DNA of 33,211 bases from Phycisphaeraceae bacterium (GTDB lineage: Bacteria; Planctomycetota; Phycisphaerae; Phycisphaerales; Phycisphaeraceae): the NCBI GenBank assembly GCA_002716625.1, contig PBAS01000002.1, positions 30,089 to 63,299 on the forward strand, written 5' to 3'. The notes under the pieces are model-generated. The model did no database searches. It saw nothing but the letters and a program-made list of their open reading frames with translations, and had not been told where the DNA came from. Each line of letters opens with the position of its first letter. Within the stretch, counting starts at the first letter, position 1. A program made the position numbers and the translations under genes. Of this stretch, positions 15,486 through 25,710 are shown piece after piece.

Positions 15486-18400
15486 CTTTCGTATTATTCA
15501 GGAATAAATCCGCGGGAAGAGGTTCTTTATTAATTGATGCATTCGGCATTGAATCGTGGTCAGGACCGAATATTGACTGAAGGGAACGGGTGGCACCGCG
15601 GAGTGAAGTTATTTTTGCCTGCGGTTCACCTAGTGTGCCACGAATATCAATGCTGATCAGTTCGTTTTTGAACAGTGCCACCAGATCCGACAGCGGGCCA
15701 AAATCCCAACCAGTAGGATTACTCGTTGACATATCAAGGTCAAGTTCACGTGTGCTGTATTGCATCTTCCCAGTTCCTGCGATACGGATGCTTGGGGCCT
15801 CAAGAGTGATGTCATCAAACAGAATCATATCACCATCAATTAGGTACCCGGCTGATGCAGCATTGAAGGACTGTGCAGAAGGGAACGTCAAGTTGAGCAA
15901 TTGCACCAGTGTCAAAGATAGTGGCAGGTTGTATAGATTGGCTTGGCGGACGATGACTTGTCCCCGTCCCTTTCGGGTTTGTTTATCTCCGTAGTATCCT
16001 TCAATTGCCATGTTTGATGAAATCAAACCGTGCGTGGTCCCCCCGGCACTCCGGTCACCACCTGAGGCCATCTGGTTGATTGGATTGAGAAAAGGTTCAA
16101 GCGCCACATCCTGCATGATCCCGTAGAGCGAGAAATAACCGTTCTCCCCCAGGCGGCCAGATCCGAACACCATCCCGCCGTAGCAGTGCCCCAATATATT
16201 TTCGATCACCATTTCCCGTGGATGAAGTCCGTTTGAAATCGATAGTGACAACGGGCTGATCTGCCGATTATGTATACGCAGATGATCAGCCTCAAGACGC
16301 ATCTTTACGTCGGGCCATTGTTGACCTGCCAGGTAAGTGACATCGACATCCAATAGTCCATTCAGATCCGTCATGGGCGCGCCGACTTGTGCTGATGCGT
16401 TGATCAGGCGCGTACGCCCACGAAAAGCCAACCGTGAACCACTCACTGCCTCAGGATGATACGTGATGTCTGCGGATTCAATCTCATAGGCACTTTCAAG
16501 TTGAAGCTGATCAATGATATGCTCAATATCATGTGGCACTACTGCACGTTCGAGTGATCCCAGTCCACTTGATTTGGCTGATATAACAAGGTCAACCGCC
16601 AACTGATCACCGAGTGTTACATGACCACTTGTGGTGAACTTGCCCGCATTGTAATTGGCAGAAAGGGATTTCAGGTCTGCACCGTCTGGCGTGAATATGA
16701 CATTACCTGCCATGTTGTTTAGCGCAATTCGGTGGCCGGCCCAGTCAACTTCTAGTTCATGTGGCTGAAGTTTAATTTGGTAGTCAATCAGCCCAGTAAG
16801 ATGCTGCGTAGCATGTAACTGGGCGTTGTAGGTGCCAGTGGGATTGCACTGTTTGATCGCGGTGACCAAGGATTGGGGTAACTGGTCGGCTGGTAGCAGG
16901 TCAATGATCGGGTCTTCGAAGCGAAGTCGCTTTGCTTCGAGGTCGATGGCAAGCATGGGTTGATCCCCATCCCAATCAGCGGTGGCTGTGCCACTTATGG
17001 TGGCATGGCCAAAATCGCCATCCAATTGCTTGATCTGAATATTTCCGCGGCTGATGATGGACTTTACATTGGTGAGATTGATCTGAAATGGGCTATTGCT
17101 TGGCTGGGATTGGCCGTCGCGAAGAATGCTGGTGATTTCAAAGTCAATCAGTCCGTTGTCGGTAGCATGTACGTGGCTTTGTGCATCAAGAACGCCGGAA
17201 ATACCTAGCTGATATATCCATTGACGTTGGGGTTTGGGAATTGAAGCAATCAAGAAATCATCAAGGACTACATCGGTAGCTGTGATTTTGACGTCTGGAA
17301 CGGTTCTGCCTTTGTCGTAGGCAATGATGCCATCCGCGATGAATTGGCTTTCTTGGTTGGATAGGCCCTGTGCATGAATCTGGTTAATCCGGGTCTGCTT
17401 GCTGCCAATAACAAGGTTGCCATCAGTAATGCGAAGCGGATAGGGCCAATGTTTATGTAAGACGTGAACGCCCTTGGCGCGGACAATAGTTTCAACGGTG
17501 GGCTTTACCCCCTTCCCGCCGGGGCTTTTGATATGGCTTACCAGGTCAACCATGCCGCCAGGGTCAAATACTGGTCTCCCTATTGAATGATTTGATGCGG
17601 CATTCTTCTGTCCTGACGTATGAATAATTCCATCGGTGACCAATTCCCGATGGGCAGGAACATTGAAAAATAAATCCAAGATGTCACGGTGTTTTTGTCG
17701 CGACATGGCTTGATGCAGATGGTGGTCAATTGGCACCCTGGTGGCAGTAATGGTTAGATCTGATGCTGCGTGTGGCTGCGGTGGCCATATCTTGCCTGAA
17801 AGCAGGACCTTTGCGCCGGTTGGCCCCCGTCCGGAAAGTGAATCCAACTCAATTTGGTCTTGATCGAAATGGATCTGTCCGTGAATAGACTGCAGTGGAT
17901 AGGCAAAGCGGTTATACACGGCAGCAACATTATGGAAGTCGATCACACCCTGGTAACGAAGTTGCCCCCCATGTTTATCACGTATGAAAAGTACTTGGCT
18001 GCTAAATTCGCCGTCCGGGTTGTATTTCCGAAACTGCTGGGCAATGCTTTCGGGGAGGACCATGAGGTAACGCGTGTCCTTGGTGAGTGTAAATTTTGGC
18101 GCCACCACGGTCAGTTCTAGTGGCGCATCAGCATCGAAGCCGGATATGGTCCCATTAATCCTGTATTCGATGTCCTCGATGGTTCCACGCAGGTTGTCTA
18201 TGACGATTCGATCATTATGAAAGGTGAATGTTCCTGAACCTCCGATCATTGGAAGCCCGGCTTTGCGGAAAGGGGTGTACGGTGGAATCAGGACGACGTC
18301 ATCGAATGTGATCTGAGCATAAAACTGATTGCTTTCGAGATCGTATCCAATCCGAAGTTTCTGCATTGTTCCAGTTGGACCTTGTTCGTGCTCATCCCAC

Positions 18401-19227
18401 CACTGACGCCACCGGCTCGGCAACCAGTTTCGTTGTGGGCTTTCCAGTGCAAATTGGTCAACTTGGGCAGTGAAGCTCTGATCACGGGGATTGAACGATC
18501 CATTAACCGTTGCCCCGGGTATACCCGTGGGGCTGACCTGCCGGATGATGAAGTTATACATGGCCTCTTTGCCGCTTGCTGCCGACAAGTTTCCTTCAAA
18601 TGCAGTCTCATTTAATTTGGTGAAGCGGGCTCCCCGTACCTCGGCAAAGTGAATACGACCATTGTCCAGTTGAATTTTGGGTAGTGTAAGTGGCGGCTTT
18701 TTCGGAGGTCGGCTGGCGGTGTATTCTTGGAGAAGTTGGTAGTTGAATTTTCCAGTTTCTAGGTCTTCCGTAAGCCAAATTACTGGTCGGGTGATATTGA
18801 AAACACTGGGTTCGAAAGTCCCAATCAGCAATGACCATAGATTATGTTTGATATAGACATGTTCTGCTTCAAATAGCTGTCCAGCTTTATCAGAAGATCT
18901 TGGTAATCGAATTGCGAGGTGATTCAGTTCGATCTTGCCATCAATTCCAAATTGAGCGGCGTGGATCTCTACTTCGGCGCCAGTAATGGCTTCTATCACC
19001 CCCTGCGCAAGATGGGCAGCGCCTCGGGGGCTGGCGATGTACCAGCAGCCGCTGGCAATGAACAGAGTGATAATCGCCAGTTTGAGCTGCCATCGGTGCC
19101 ATAGATGCCGCCTGCTGTCTCGTGGAGTTTGAGAGCCCAAAAGTTTTGTCCCACCTGGTTCTTTGCCTACCGACATTGCAAGCAACGAGTATCGGCATAG
19201 GTCTAGATATTGTATGCGGATTGCCAT
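15469..19227 (-). CDS. Large AsmA-like envelope protein
   Basis: This is a protein of up to 1252 residues with one N-terminal membrane segment (about 49-68, LKLAIITLFIASGCWYIA) and a long periplasmic region. Its short repeated phrases, such as AEHVYIKHNLWSLLIG, IRIAGTGKMQY and IDIRGTLGEPQAKIT near the C-terminus, are typical of the AsmA/YhdP/TamB superfamily. Known members bridge inner and outer membranes and move phospholipids. By length it is nearest to YhdP-like proteins. It is next in a row of envelope genes on the same strand (PpiD/SurA-like, LptD-like), although a tRNA-binding-domain gene on the other strand separates it from them. ATG 19176 is an alternative start. It shares 17 bases with bioD at the 3' end. 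Confidence 0.8.
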   Translation of the reverse strand: MAIRIQYLDLCRYSLLAMSVGKEPGGTKLLGSQTPRDSRRHLWHRWQLKLAIITLFIASGCWYIASPRGAAHLAQGVIEAITGAEVEIHAAQFGIDGKIELNHLAIRLPRSSDKAGQLFEAEHVYIKHNLWSLLIGTFEPSVFNITRPVIWLTEDLETGKFNYQLLQEYTASRPPKKPPLTLPKIQLDNGRIHFAEVRGARFTKLNETAFEGNLSAASGKEAMYNFIIRQVSPTGIPGATVNGSFNPRDQSFTAQVDQFALESPQRNWLPSRWRQWWDEHEQGPTGTMQKLRIGYDLESNQFYAQITFDDVVLIPPYTPFRKAGLPMIGGSGTFTFHNDRIVIDNLRGTIEDIEYRINGTISGFDADAPLELTVVAPKFTLTKDTRYLMVLPESIAQQFRKYNPDGEFSSQVLFIRDKHGGQLRYQGVIDFHNVAAVYNRFAYPLQSIHGQIHFDQDQIELDSLSGRGPTGAKVLLSGKIWPPQPHAASDLTITATRVPIDHHLHQAMSRQKHRDILDLFFNVPAHRELVTDGIIHTSGQKNAASNHSIGRPVFDPGGMVDLVSHIKSPGGKGVKPTVETIVRAKGVHVLHKHWPYPLRITDGNLVIGSKQTRINQIHAQGLSNQESQFIADGIIAYDKGRTVPDVKITATDVVLDDFLIASIPKPQRQWIYQLGISGVLDAQSHVHATDNGLIDFEITSILRDGQSQPSNSPFQINLTNVKSIISRGNIQIKQLDGDFGHATISGTATADWDGDQPMLAIDLEAKRLRFEDPIIDLLPADQLPQSLVTAIKQCNPTGTYNAQLHATQHLTGLIDYQIKLQPHELEVDWAGHRIALNNMAGNVIFTPDGADLKSLSANYNAGKFTTSGHVTLGDQLAVDLVISAKSSGLGSLERAVVPHDIEHIIDQLQLESAYEIESADITYHPEAVSGSRLAFRGRTRLINASAQVGAPMTDLNGLLDVDVTYLAGQQWPDVKMRLEADHLRIHNRQISPLSLSISNGLHPREMVIENILGHCYGGMVFGSGRLGENGYFSLYGIMQDVALEPFLNPINQMASGGDRSAGGTTHGLISSNMAIEGYYGDKQTRKGRGQVIVRQANLYNLPLSLTLVQLLNLTFPSAQSFNAASAGYLIDGDMILFDDITLEAPSIRIAGTGKMQYSTRELDLDMSTSNPTGWDFGPLSDLVALFKNELISIDIRGTLGEPQAKITSLRGATRSLQSIFGPDHDSMPNASINKEPLPADLFLNNTKVSVPE

Positions 19228-19346
19228 CGGGTCGCTGGTCCCGTATCGGGTAGGCGACGGGAGCCTGTGCCTGATCCGCAGGCAGGCACCTAGAAAATCC
19301 GCTATCTTCCTGTCATTATTTATTTGTTGTTTTGGAGATTAATGCC

Positions 19347-19700
19347 ATGGATACCGCGCCTGCTATTAACTATGAGGACTTTGCAAAATTGGATCTGCGT
19401 GTGGCTACCATCACGCAAGCCGAGGCACATCCCAATGCGGATCGATTGCTCAAGTTACAGATTGATCTTGGAGATCATCAGCCGCGTCAAATATGCGCCG
19501 GTATTAGGCAGCATTACAATGCGGAGGATCTGGTCGGGAAGCAGATTATTGTCGTAGCAAACCTTGAGCCGCGTACGATTAGGGGCGAAGTGTCCAATGG
19601 AATGCTGCTTGCTGCAAGTGTTCTGGACGGTGATGAGTTGAAGGATATTGTATTGCTCACGCCCTCGGCAGTGACGCCAGTTGGGTCACCCGTTGGTTGA
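19347..19700 (+). CDS. Stand-alone tRNA-binding OB-fold protein (MetG-C/CsaA-like)
   Basis: The 117-residue protein is one EMAP/tRNA-binding OB fold, as in the C-terminal domain of methionyl-tRNA synthetase and in CsaA. HPNADRLL (28-35) and SNGMLLAA (83-90) are the hallmark phrases, and KLDLRVATI opens the fold. It probably binds structured RNA, either as a trans-acting subunit of MetRS or as a small RNA-binding chaperone, and sequence alone cannot separate these. ATG 19347 is chosen because GGAG lies nine bases ahead. TTG at 19332 is in frame too. It is divergent from the AsmA-like gene and converges with the PpiD-like gene. Confidence 0.9.
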   Translation: MDTAPAINYEDFAKLDLRVATITQAEAHPNADRLLKLQIDLGDHQPRQICAGIRQHYNAEDLVGKQIIVVANLEPRTIRGEVSNGMLLAASVLDGDELKDIVLLTPSAVTPVGSPVG

Positions 19701-19735
19701 CACGGCACGGAACCTCCAGAAAAGAAATTCGGAAT

Positions 19736-21742
19736 CTACTGATCTCCAGAATCTTCGGTGGGTGCATCAGCTTGCGATTCCGTGAAAGGATCGCTTTCAT
19801 CGACTTCAGGTGTGTACCCGACACGTGCCACCAACGCTTCGTAGGCTAGTGGATCTGATCCCAATTCATCGACATAGGATTGTGTGATTAAGTTTAGGGC
19901 CACAAGTGGATTGGCGACGGCGGTTTTAAACTGACTGGTTGTAATTGGATCGAATTCCTCCACCCGGACCAGCAGAAGCACCTGTTTCTTATCTACACCA
20001 ATCACATCAGTTGCCACATCATCACCCTGGCTGGCCAGTTCAAATATCCGGTCCACCAGTACCTGGTCAGAACCGATACCCACGATATTTGGGACAGTTA
20101 AGCCACCAAGTAAATCTGCAACGCGGCGGGAAAATGGCGACGGCTTGCGAATGTTTGCGCCAAGCTGTTGGGCGATGGTCTCCAGTGTCTCTGTACGAGC
20201 CCGTTCCAGCCAGATTTGTTTATCGTTTTGCAGCATTCGGTACCCAGCCAGGCGTTTGGCGTCATATGTGACCCGCGTGCGGACCTCCTCGAGTGATGCG
20301 GGACTGTGTGCTGGTTGTACATCGATGAGGCGAAAGATGTAAAACGATTCTGCAACTGCCAGCGGCAAACTCGCAATCGCCTTCTGAAGGCGACGTGTGG
20401 CCAGGTCATTATCTGAGTCGGGACTTAGTTCCTTTGCACTAAAAACATAATCAGCAAAAAGGGATGTTCCATTATCAGTTAACCTGCTGAGCCCGATACC
20501 CGGCAGGTCGCCAAGCCCTTGGCGGTCGAACCAGCGGCGATCATGATGATGCCACGATGGTAGTATCCCAAAGCGTTCTTGTAAGTTTTCGGCAAGCTTA
20601 TCAAATCTCATTGGTTTCCAATTGGTGTCGTCATCCACCACGAAATAACCAGATGCTGTATCGAGGTCGCGGTTATGGTTGGCAAGCATAGATTGCGCAG
20701 CTTTAAGTATCTCTTGGCCAAGTTGCTTGGCATTGTCCCGGTACAACTGGTTTAGGATCTCTTGGCGGACTTGTGCATACGGTTTGACCTTGGGGTTACT
20801 TGGGGCCGAAGAATCCTGCGAGGTGTTGTTTCCTTCGCTGTTTTGTGGGGGTTGCGGTTCCAGGAAATCCGCAGGGTGTTTGGTGTAGTAGGCCAAGGCT
20901 TCGCGTTCTTGAGTCTTCTTTTTGGCTTCTCGCCGCAGAAGTGCGGCGGGGATCTCAAGGTATTCGATCTTGACGCGATCCGGATAGCGGTAGCCAAAGC
21001 CATACGGTTCGCTTTCTCCAGGAAGCACCAGCTTGTATTGATCAAATAATTCGAGCAGATCTTGTTCAGTGGGGATTTCTATCTTGTCCGCATATGCGTC
21101 GGTATCGATGGTGACCGCCGAGATGCGGACTGTTGATTGATAGTCGTAAATGAACCGCTGCATTAGTGGGCGGCTTACGCGGAAACTACCATGTGATGCA
21201 CGCAGAAACCGGGCCAGATGATCCTCAGTCGAATCTCGGAGGGTTTGTAGATAAGCCAAACCTCGTAAAGACGCTTTCAGGGTCAACGGCATGCTGGTTA
21301 CCCCATAAAGCAGTTCGCTGTAGTGTTGTACCGTGATCCAGTCACGTACAGCAGCATAAAGCATGTCGATGGTGATCCGATGCCGTTCGGCGATCTGAGA
21401 TAATTCCTGTTCACCGATGCCGGTATTTCTTAGAAATTCCGCGGCTTGGGCCAAACTTGCTACCGCGCCAACCTCTTCGGCTTCATGCCGCATCAAAAAC
21501 CACTGCATCGGCTCATAGGCGCCCACGCCTGCTCGTAGTACATACTGGAGCAGTCCCAACTGATTTGCTGCTTCTTGAATATCCAATGCGGTTACTTTTG
21601 CCCCGTCGATATAACCCAAGGTCCGCTTTTGGGGGTTAGGTCCGAACATCTGCATGGTGGGCTGAACAAGAAACGCGACCATCAGTAGCGATACGCCGAT
21701 CGCCAGGATGTACCTATTATACTTGCGAAAGAACTGAAGCAT
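19736..21742 (-). CDS. PpiD/SurA-like membrane-anchored periplasmic chaperone
   Basis: The 668-residue protein starts MLQFFRKYNRYILAIG with a membrane helix at about 9-29, then LGYIDGAKVTALDIQEAA, the start of a SurA-N-like chaperone module. A proline/glutamine-rich linker lies near residue 300, and the C-terminus is acidic. No clear parvulin (rotamase) motif is visible, so it may be a chaperone without isomerase activity. PpiD and SurA help outer-membrane proteins fold after secretion, which suits the LptD-like gene directly upstream (gap 58 bases). No good Shine-Dalgarno is seen at the ATG. The gap has the dyad AACGCC...GGCGTT. Confidence 0.7.
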   Translation of the reverse strand: MLQFFRKYNRYILAIGVSLLMVAFLVQPTMQMFGPNPQKRTLGYIDGAKVTALDIQEAANQLGLLQYVLRAGVGAYEPMQWFLMRHEAEEVGAVASLAQAAEFLRNTGIGEQELSQIAERHRITIDMLYAAVRDWITVQHYSELLYGVTSMPLTLKASLRGLAYLQTLRDSTEDHLARFLRASHGSFRVSRPLMQRFIYDYQSTVRISAVTIDTDAYADKIEIPTEQDLLELFDQYKLVLPGESEPYGFGYRYPDRVKIEYLEIPAALLRREAKKKTQEREALAYYTKHPADFLEPQPPQNSEGNNTSQDSSAPSNPKVKPYAQVRQEILNQLYRDNAKQLGQEILKAAQSMLANHNRDLDTASGYFVVDDDTNWKPMRFDKLAENLQERFGILPSWHHHDRRWFDRQGLGDLPGIGLSRLTDNGTSLFADYVFSAKELSPDSDNDLATRRLQKAIASLPLAVAESFYIFRLIDVQPAHSPASLEEVRTRVTYDAKRLAGYRMLQNDKQIWLERARTETLETIAQQLGANIRKPSPFSRRVADLLGGLTVPNIVGIGSDQVLVDRIFELASQGDDVATDVIGVDKKQVLLLVRVEEFDPITTSQFKTAVANPLVALNLITQSYVDELGSDPLAYEALVARVGYTPEVDESDPFTESQADAPTEDSGDQ

Positions 21743-21800
21743 GGATCATGGTTCCGGTTGGTTAAACGCCACTTGCGGCGGGCGTTGTTTGCCTGACGGG

Positions 21801-24755
21801 TTACTGTCCGAATCGTCCAAGTGTACTGGATGATCCGATTCCATCGGGGATTAGTGCAACCCCGATAGATGTGAAATCGTCTATATCGTCGTTACTTGCC
21901 ACCAAGATAAGGGTCCATCGGGGTAGTTTTCTCTCAATCGTGACTTCTGAGCGTCGGCTTTCATTTCGGTTTAGGTCCCATCGCTGGCTAGCGCCGATAC
22001 GGTATTTAGACGTGAGCTTGTAGGTCAAGCCCGCCTTGATCAACCTACTGGCAATAGGGTCGAGGTCGGCATATTCCATGTAGGAGCTCAAATGGTTTCC
22101 ATGGACAATCATTGCGCCAATATGCCATTGTGAGAGGTGGTGATGTTCAATACTCTGTGTGACATCAGCATTGACGGCGAATGTGTCGCTCAACATCCAC
22201 ATCAGGTCGGCATAGAAATGATCGCCTCCACGTGACAACTCGGGTCGGTAAGGAAAGAACCGGGCGGGGTCTGTGTCGGTGTCTGCATCATCGGTTCGCA
22301 GGACCAGATCCGTGTTGATGACCAGCCAATCAAGTGTTCTCCATCGCCCCGGGCCCCCTCGCTGCGTTTGGAGTCGCTGGCGGAGGCCCAGGCGGGCACC
22401 GCCACCTTCCGTGATGTTCTCCACGTCCACGTCATAAATGGGGATATCCTCGGGGTTGAGGGACGATACCGCGAGAAATAGGTCTGCATTGGGTTCAATG
22501 ACATGGCGTAATCGGTGTAGGCCTAAGATGGGGTCCTCGACGTTATCGTTTGTTTTGCTCAAGGATGTTCCCAGTCGTGTGCCGACAATACCCCAGAACC
22601 GAATTTCATCATCTTCGCCACGAAATTCAGAAAAATCATAATCGTAAAATGTTACACGGCCACCGCCGTAGGGAACCACATTAAGAGTGCCCCACCTCAT
22701 GGGTGCCTGTAGTTCATGTCGTGTGTCAAGGCGATTGACATAACCACGCGGCACGCCAATTAAGGCATCAACGTTATTGGTGCTAACAGTCTCATCAATA
22801 TCCGTCGGATCCACGGTGCGGGTTCCAAATGTGGCCAGGGTCCCGGTTGCGTTAAACCCACGGTCCACCGGTGAATCACGTCCGGCCCGTACGCGCATCC
22901 GGCTGTATCGATTTTCAGTGAAATACGATAAACGGCCGTTGAAAAGACTTGTGCCAATCCTGTAGAACCCAATTTCAGGTAATTTTTCAATTCCGTAACC
23001 CGGTGCTTGCCACAAAGGGGTTTGCGGGGTGAAGTTCATCAAGTCGTACTGCGCCAGAAACGTAAATGCCAAGTCTTCGGTTTGATGTTTGAGGTAGACT
23101 GAGGATTCATATGGTTTTTCTGTTTCTGCTTCGGCACGCTCGAATTCCTCAAGAAAGGTTGCGTCAGAGACATAGGCCAACTCCATCGACAACTCCCAAT
23201 CCTTCTCCAGTTCCTGCCGATGCTGCCATCTTAGGGCACCACGCATTTTCCCATTATGGTTTAATTCTCGGTTGCTGATTTCATCCTTGCCATCGTCATG
23301 TGCCACAAGATAGCTGTCGGCGTGTCCAAACATACCTGGTTTGTTGTACTGTAGATTTAACCCGGTTGCAGGTCCGTGATCACCACGGTAGTCAAGCTGC
23401 GCGGATAAATCGACACCTTGGGGCTGTGTCAAACCTACCAGTGACCAGACATCCCAGCGTGTGGTGACTTGTGTTCCTGACTCGGCCCGACCCAGATCAA
23501 GACGTCTTAAGGACGTACGTCCTGCATCACCTTCGAAGTCCGGCAACCAGCCGATTGGTGTTGTGCCAATCTTGGGTGTGATGCCTTTTGCCGCAACCCG
23601 CACCTTCGGTGCGGTATTTCGATCAGATGGAATTTCCATGTCAAATCGAATTTTATTGACTGCAATTGAAAAGTGCGGCTCGGCAAACTCGCTGGTTGTC
23701 AGAACCGCCTGGTCTGCACGAAAGCTTTTTTGCGACAACATGCGTAGTTTCTTGGCGTGCACATATAGCGGTACCTGTCGTCGCATGTCCCAGGTATAGA
23801 AAACTGCATCGAGTACCACGGCACGTTGGGTTGCAGGCTCAAAATACACACGTGGTGCCCTGACCGTATATGTGCCATCCGAAATGATCACATTCTCCTC
23901 TAGGTAAACACCCTGTACGTCACGTGGGGTAATGCTGCTTGGTCGGATCTGGCCATCGTCTTGCTTATGTAGAAACACGACCACATTCTGGGCCCGCAAG
24001 GTCAGCGCCAAATTACGCGCCTCACTTTCAAATGCCACATTGACATCTCCTTCCAATATCAGCACATGACCATCGTCCGTCGGTCGAGCAATCGCCTTTT
24101 TTGAAAAATCGATAATAACCACGCCCTCAAGAGGCAGTTGATCTTCATGTGGGTCTTCTTCGGCAGTGGGTGATTTGCCAACTGTTTGTGTGTCCCAACC
24201 CCCATCGGGCACCTGGCCAAGGGCTCGATTGATTGACTGGTGGTGGGTTGCAATCCGTTTCATGGCGTCCTTGACCCATTTTTCTCCGGATGGCTCAGTC
24301 AATCGGCGCATGAGGTTCGTTTGTATCTGAACGGCGCCATCCGTAGAGCAGGTGACGAGTAACCGTGAACCCTCGGCACTCACTGGGCCGGCGCCGGCCA
24401 TGTGACGTGGGTCAATAAGGTATATGGATAGATGATGAATCAGGCGACCAGGAGATTGTTCAGTTTTAATCTGCACGAGCGCACGCTCAGCGCGAAATCC
24501 ATATGAACCAACTTCGATCGTCACATTGCCCTCAACCCGTAGGTACTGGTTGTGGTTGAACGACCAGGTCAGTGTTTTGTCTGCCCGGAGCAGGGCATCT
24601 GCGTTAACCACAGGATCTGCAAATGGGGATTTTGAGTTGGAACTTGTTGCGGCAAATACGGACCACGGTGATATATACCCGTGTACACAGATGGCTAGTA
24701 GTGCCATAAGCCACCGTCTATGTTGGCCTTTGAAATTGATGCGACTTTGTGGCAT
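21801..24755 (-). CDS. LptD-like outer-membrane protein
   Basis: From the ATG at 24755 the protein has 984 residues and a signal peptide (basic MPQSRINFKGQHRRW, hydrophobic LMALLAICVHGYISPW, likely cut after SVFA at 35). The N-terminal region holds OstA/LptA-like repeats (for example VTIEVGSYGFRAERALVQI and VYLEENVIISDGTYTVRAPR). The rest is beta-barrel-like, rich in aromatic alternating strands, ending LGRFGQ with a C-terminal aromatic near the end. LptD inserts LPS into the outer leaflet. This homologue is longer than E. coli LptD (784). An open frame runs to 25043 inside the methyltransferase gene, but the signal peptide and AAAGG eight bases ahead favour 24755. Confidence 0.8.
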   Translation of the reverse strand: MPQSRINFKGQHRRWLMALLAICVHGYISPWSVFAATSSNSKSPFADPVVNADALLRADKTLTWSFNHNQYLRVEGNVTIEVGSYGFRAERALVQIKTEQSPGRLIHHLSIYLIDPRHMAGAGPVSAEGSRLLVTCSTDGAVQIQTNLMRRLTEPSGEKWVKDAMKRIATHHQSINRALGQVPDGGWDTQTVGKSPTAEEDPHEDQLPLEGVVIIDFSKKAIARPTDDGHVLILEGDVNVAFESEARNLALTLRAQNVVVFLHKQDDGQIRPSSITPRDVQGVYLEENVIISDGTYTVRAPRVYFEPATQRAVVLDAVFYTWDMRRQVPLYVHAKKLRMLSQKSFRADQAVLTTSEFAEPHFSIAVNKIRFDMEIPSDRNTAPKVRVAAKGITPKIGTTPIGWLPDFEGDAGRTSLRRLDLGRAESGTQVTTRWDVWSLVGLTQPQGVDLSAQLDYRGDHGPATGLNLQYNKPGMFGHADSYLVAHDDGKDEISNRELNHNGKMRGALRWQHRQELEKDWELSMELAYVSDATFLEEFERAEAETEKPYESSVYLKHQTEDLAFTFLAQYDLMNFTPQTPLWQAPGYGIEKLPEIGFYRIGTSLFNGRLSYFTENRYSRMRVRAGRDSPVDRGFNATGTLATFGTRTVDPTDIDETVSTNNVDALIGVPRGYVNRLDTRHELQAPMRWGTLNVVPYGGGRVTFYDYDFSEFRGEDDEIRFWGIVGTRLGTSLSKTNDNVEDPILGLHRLRHVIEPNADLFLAVSSLNPEDIPIYDVDVENITEGGGARLGLRQRLQTQRGGPGRWRTLDWLVINTDLVLRTDDADTDTDPARFFPYRPELSRGGDHFYADLMWMLSDTFAVNADVTQSIEHHHLSQWHIGAMIVHGNHLSSYMEYADLDPIASRLIKAGLTYKLTSKYRIGASQRWDLNRNESRRSEVTIERKLPRWTLILVASNDDIDDFTSIGVALIPDGIGSSSTLGRFGQ

Positions 24756-24846
24756 CAGCCCGGACCTTTGAAAGCAGTAAAATATGCGGTTTGGTGACAA
24801 GGTGTCGAAGTGAGCCGGCAATTTCTCATGGGTTAGCATGATGAGT

Positions 24847-25542
24847 CTAATGGTTGCCCATTGCCAAAGGTGTGCCGGTGACAGTGGGTTCAATATTGGC
24901 CTGGTTCTTGATGCTGGATGGTGTGGCACGCCTGAGGACGACGATTTGCCACACGTCGAGTAATTGCAATCTAAAGCTGTAGTCAACTTCAAGATCGACG
25001 CCATCCAATACATCCTCAAGGGCCAGATCACTACGCCAGCCAATTTTCATGAATAATGGGTTAAGCAACTTTTCTAGGCTTGCAATTACACGATAAGTGG
25101 ACTGGAAGTGGTTTGATAATACGATCCGGCCACCGGGTCTTACCAGCCGGCCAGCCCAATCCAGCAATCGTGCAGGATCACTGACGACCGTAAGGGCGTG
25201 GCTCACCATGACATGGTCAAATGTGCGATCAGGAAATGGGGGCATCATGGCATCACCCCGAACCAGTTGGCAGTGTGAAAGGTGGTCCTCCCGGCATTTA
25301 CGTGCGGCTTTGGCGAGCATGCCTGCGCTGAGGTCGATTCCCACAACTGTTACATCCTGCCGATAACATCGCAGCATCAATCCTGTACCTACGCCTATAT
25401 CCAGAACCCGATCGCCAGATTTGAGCTGCATTTGCTCTAAAGCACGGTGATACCGGTGGTCCACGAGGGCTCCAAATGTCCGATCGTAGATCCTTGACCA
25501 TAGATCATAGATCTGGCTTGTTGTAGTCTCGTTCATGCCCAT
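24847..25542 (-). CDS. PmtA-like SAM-dependent methyltransferase
   Basis: The 231-residue protein is a class I methyltransferase. IYDLWSRIYDRTFG at the N-terminus resembles the start of phosphatidylethanolamine N-methyltransferases (PmtA), and motif I is VLDIGVGTG (46-54), followed by VVGIDLSAGML and FDHVMVSHALTVVSDP. PmtA makes phosphatidylcholine from phosphatidylethanolamine. An ubiquinone/menaquinone-type methyltransferase is the main alternative. It stops 91 bases before the LptD-like start on the same strand, so membrane-lipid methylation may be cotranscribed with outer-membrane assembly. ATG 25542 and ATG 25536 are both possible. Neither has a strong ribosome site. Confidence 0.75.
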   Translation of the reverse strand: MGMNETTTSQIYDLWSRIYDRTFGALVDHRYHRALEQMQLKSGDRVLDIGVGTGLMLRCYRQDVTVVGIDLSAGMLAKAARKCREDHLSHCQLVRGDAMMPPFPDRTFDHVMVSHALTVVSDPARLLDWAGRLVRPGGRIVLSNHFQSTYRVIASLEKLLNPLFMKIGWRSDLALEDVLDGVDLEVDYSFRLQLLDVWQIVVLRRATPSSIKNQANIEPTVTGTPLAMGNH

Positions 25543-25710
25543 GGCGATTTACTACAACCTTGTTTAGAGTACGGCGACTTGAACCCAATCCGAAACGATG
25601 GTGGCGACCCTGTGTTGGACTGAAGATCGCAGGTCGACCGGCCGCAGAATAGCCGCAATTGGCGAGGGTTGCCACCTGCTGGGGTAGATCTCGATAATTA
25701 GGTTGCTGGC

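Noticed and set aside
24756..25043. The longer LptD frame starting at 25043
   Set aside because: It would overlap the methyltransferase gene and put about 95 residues ahead of a good signal peptide. The start at 24755 fits better.
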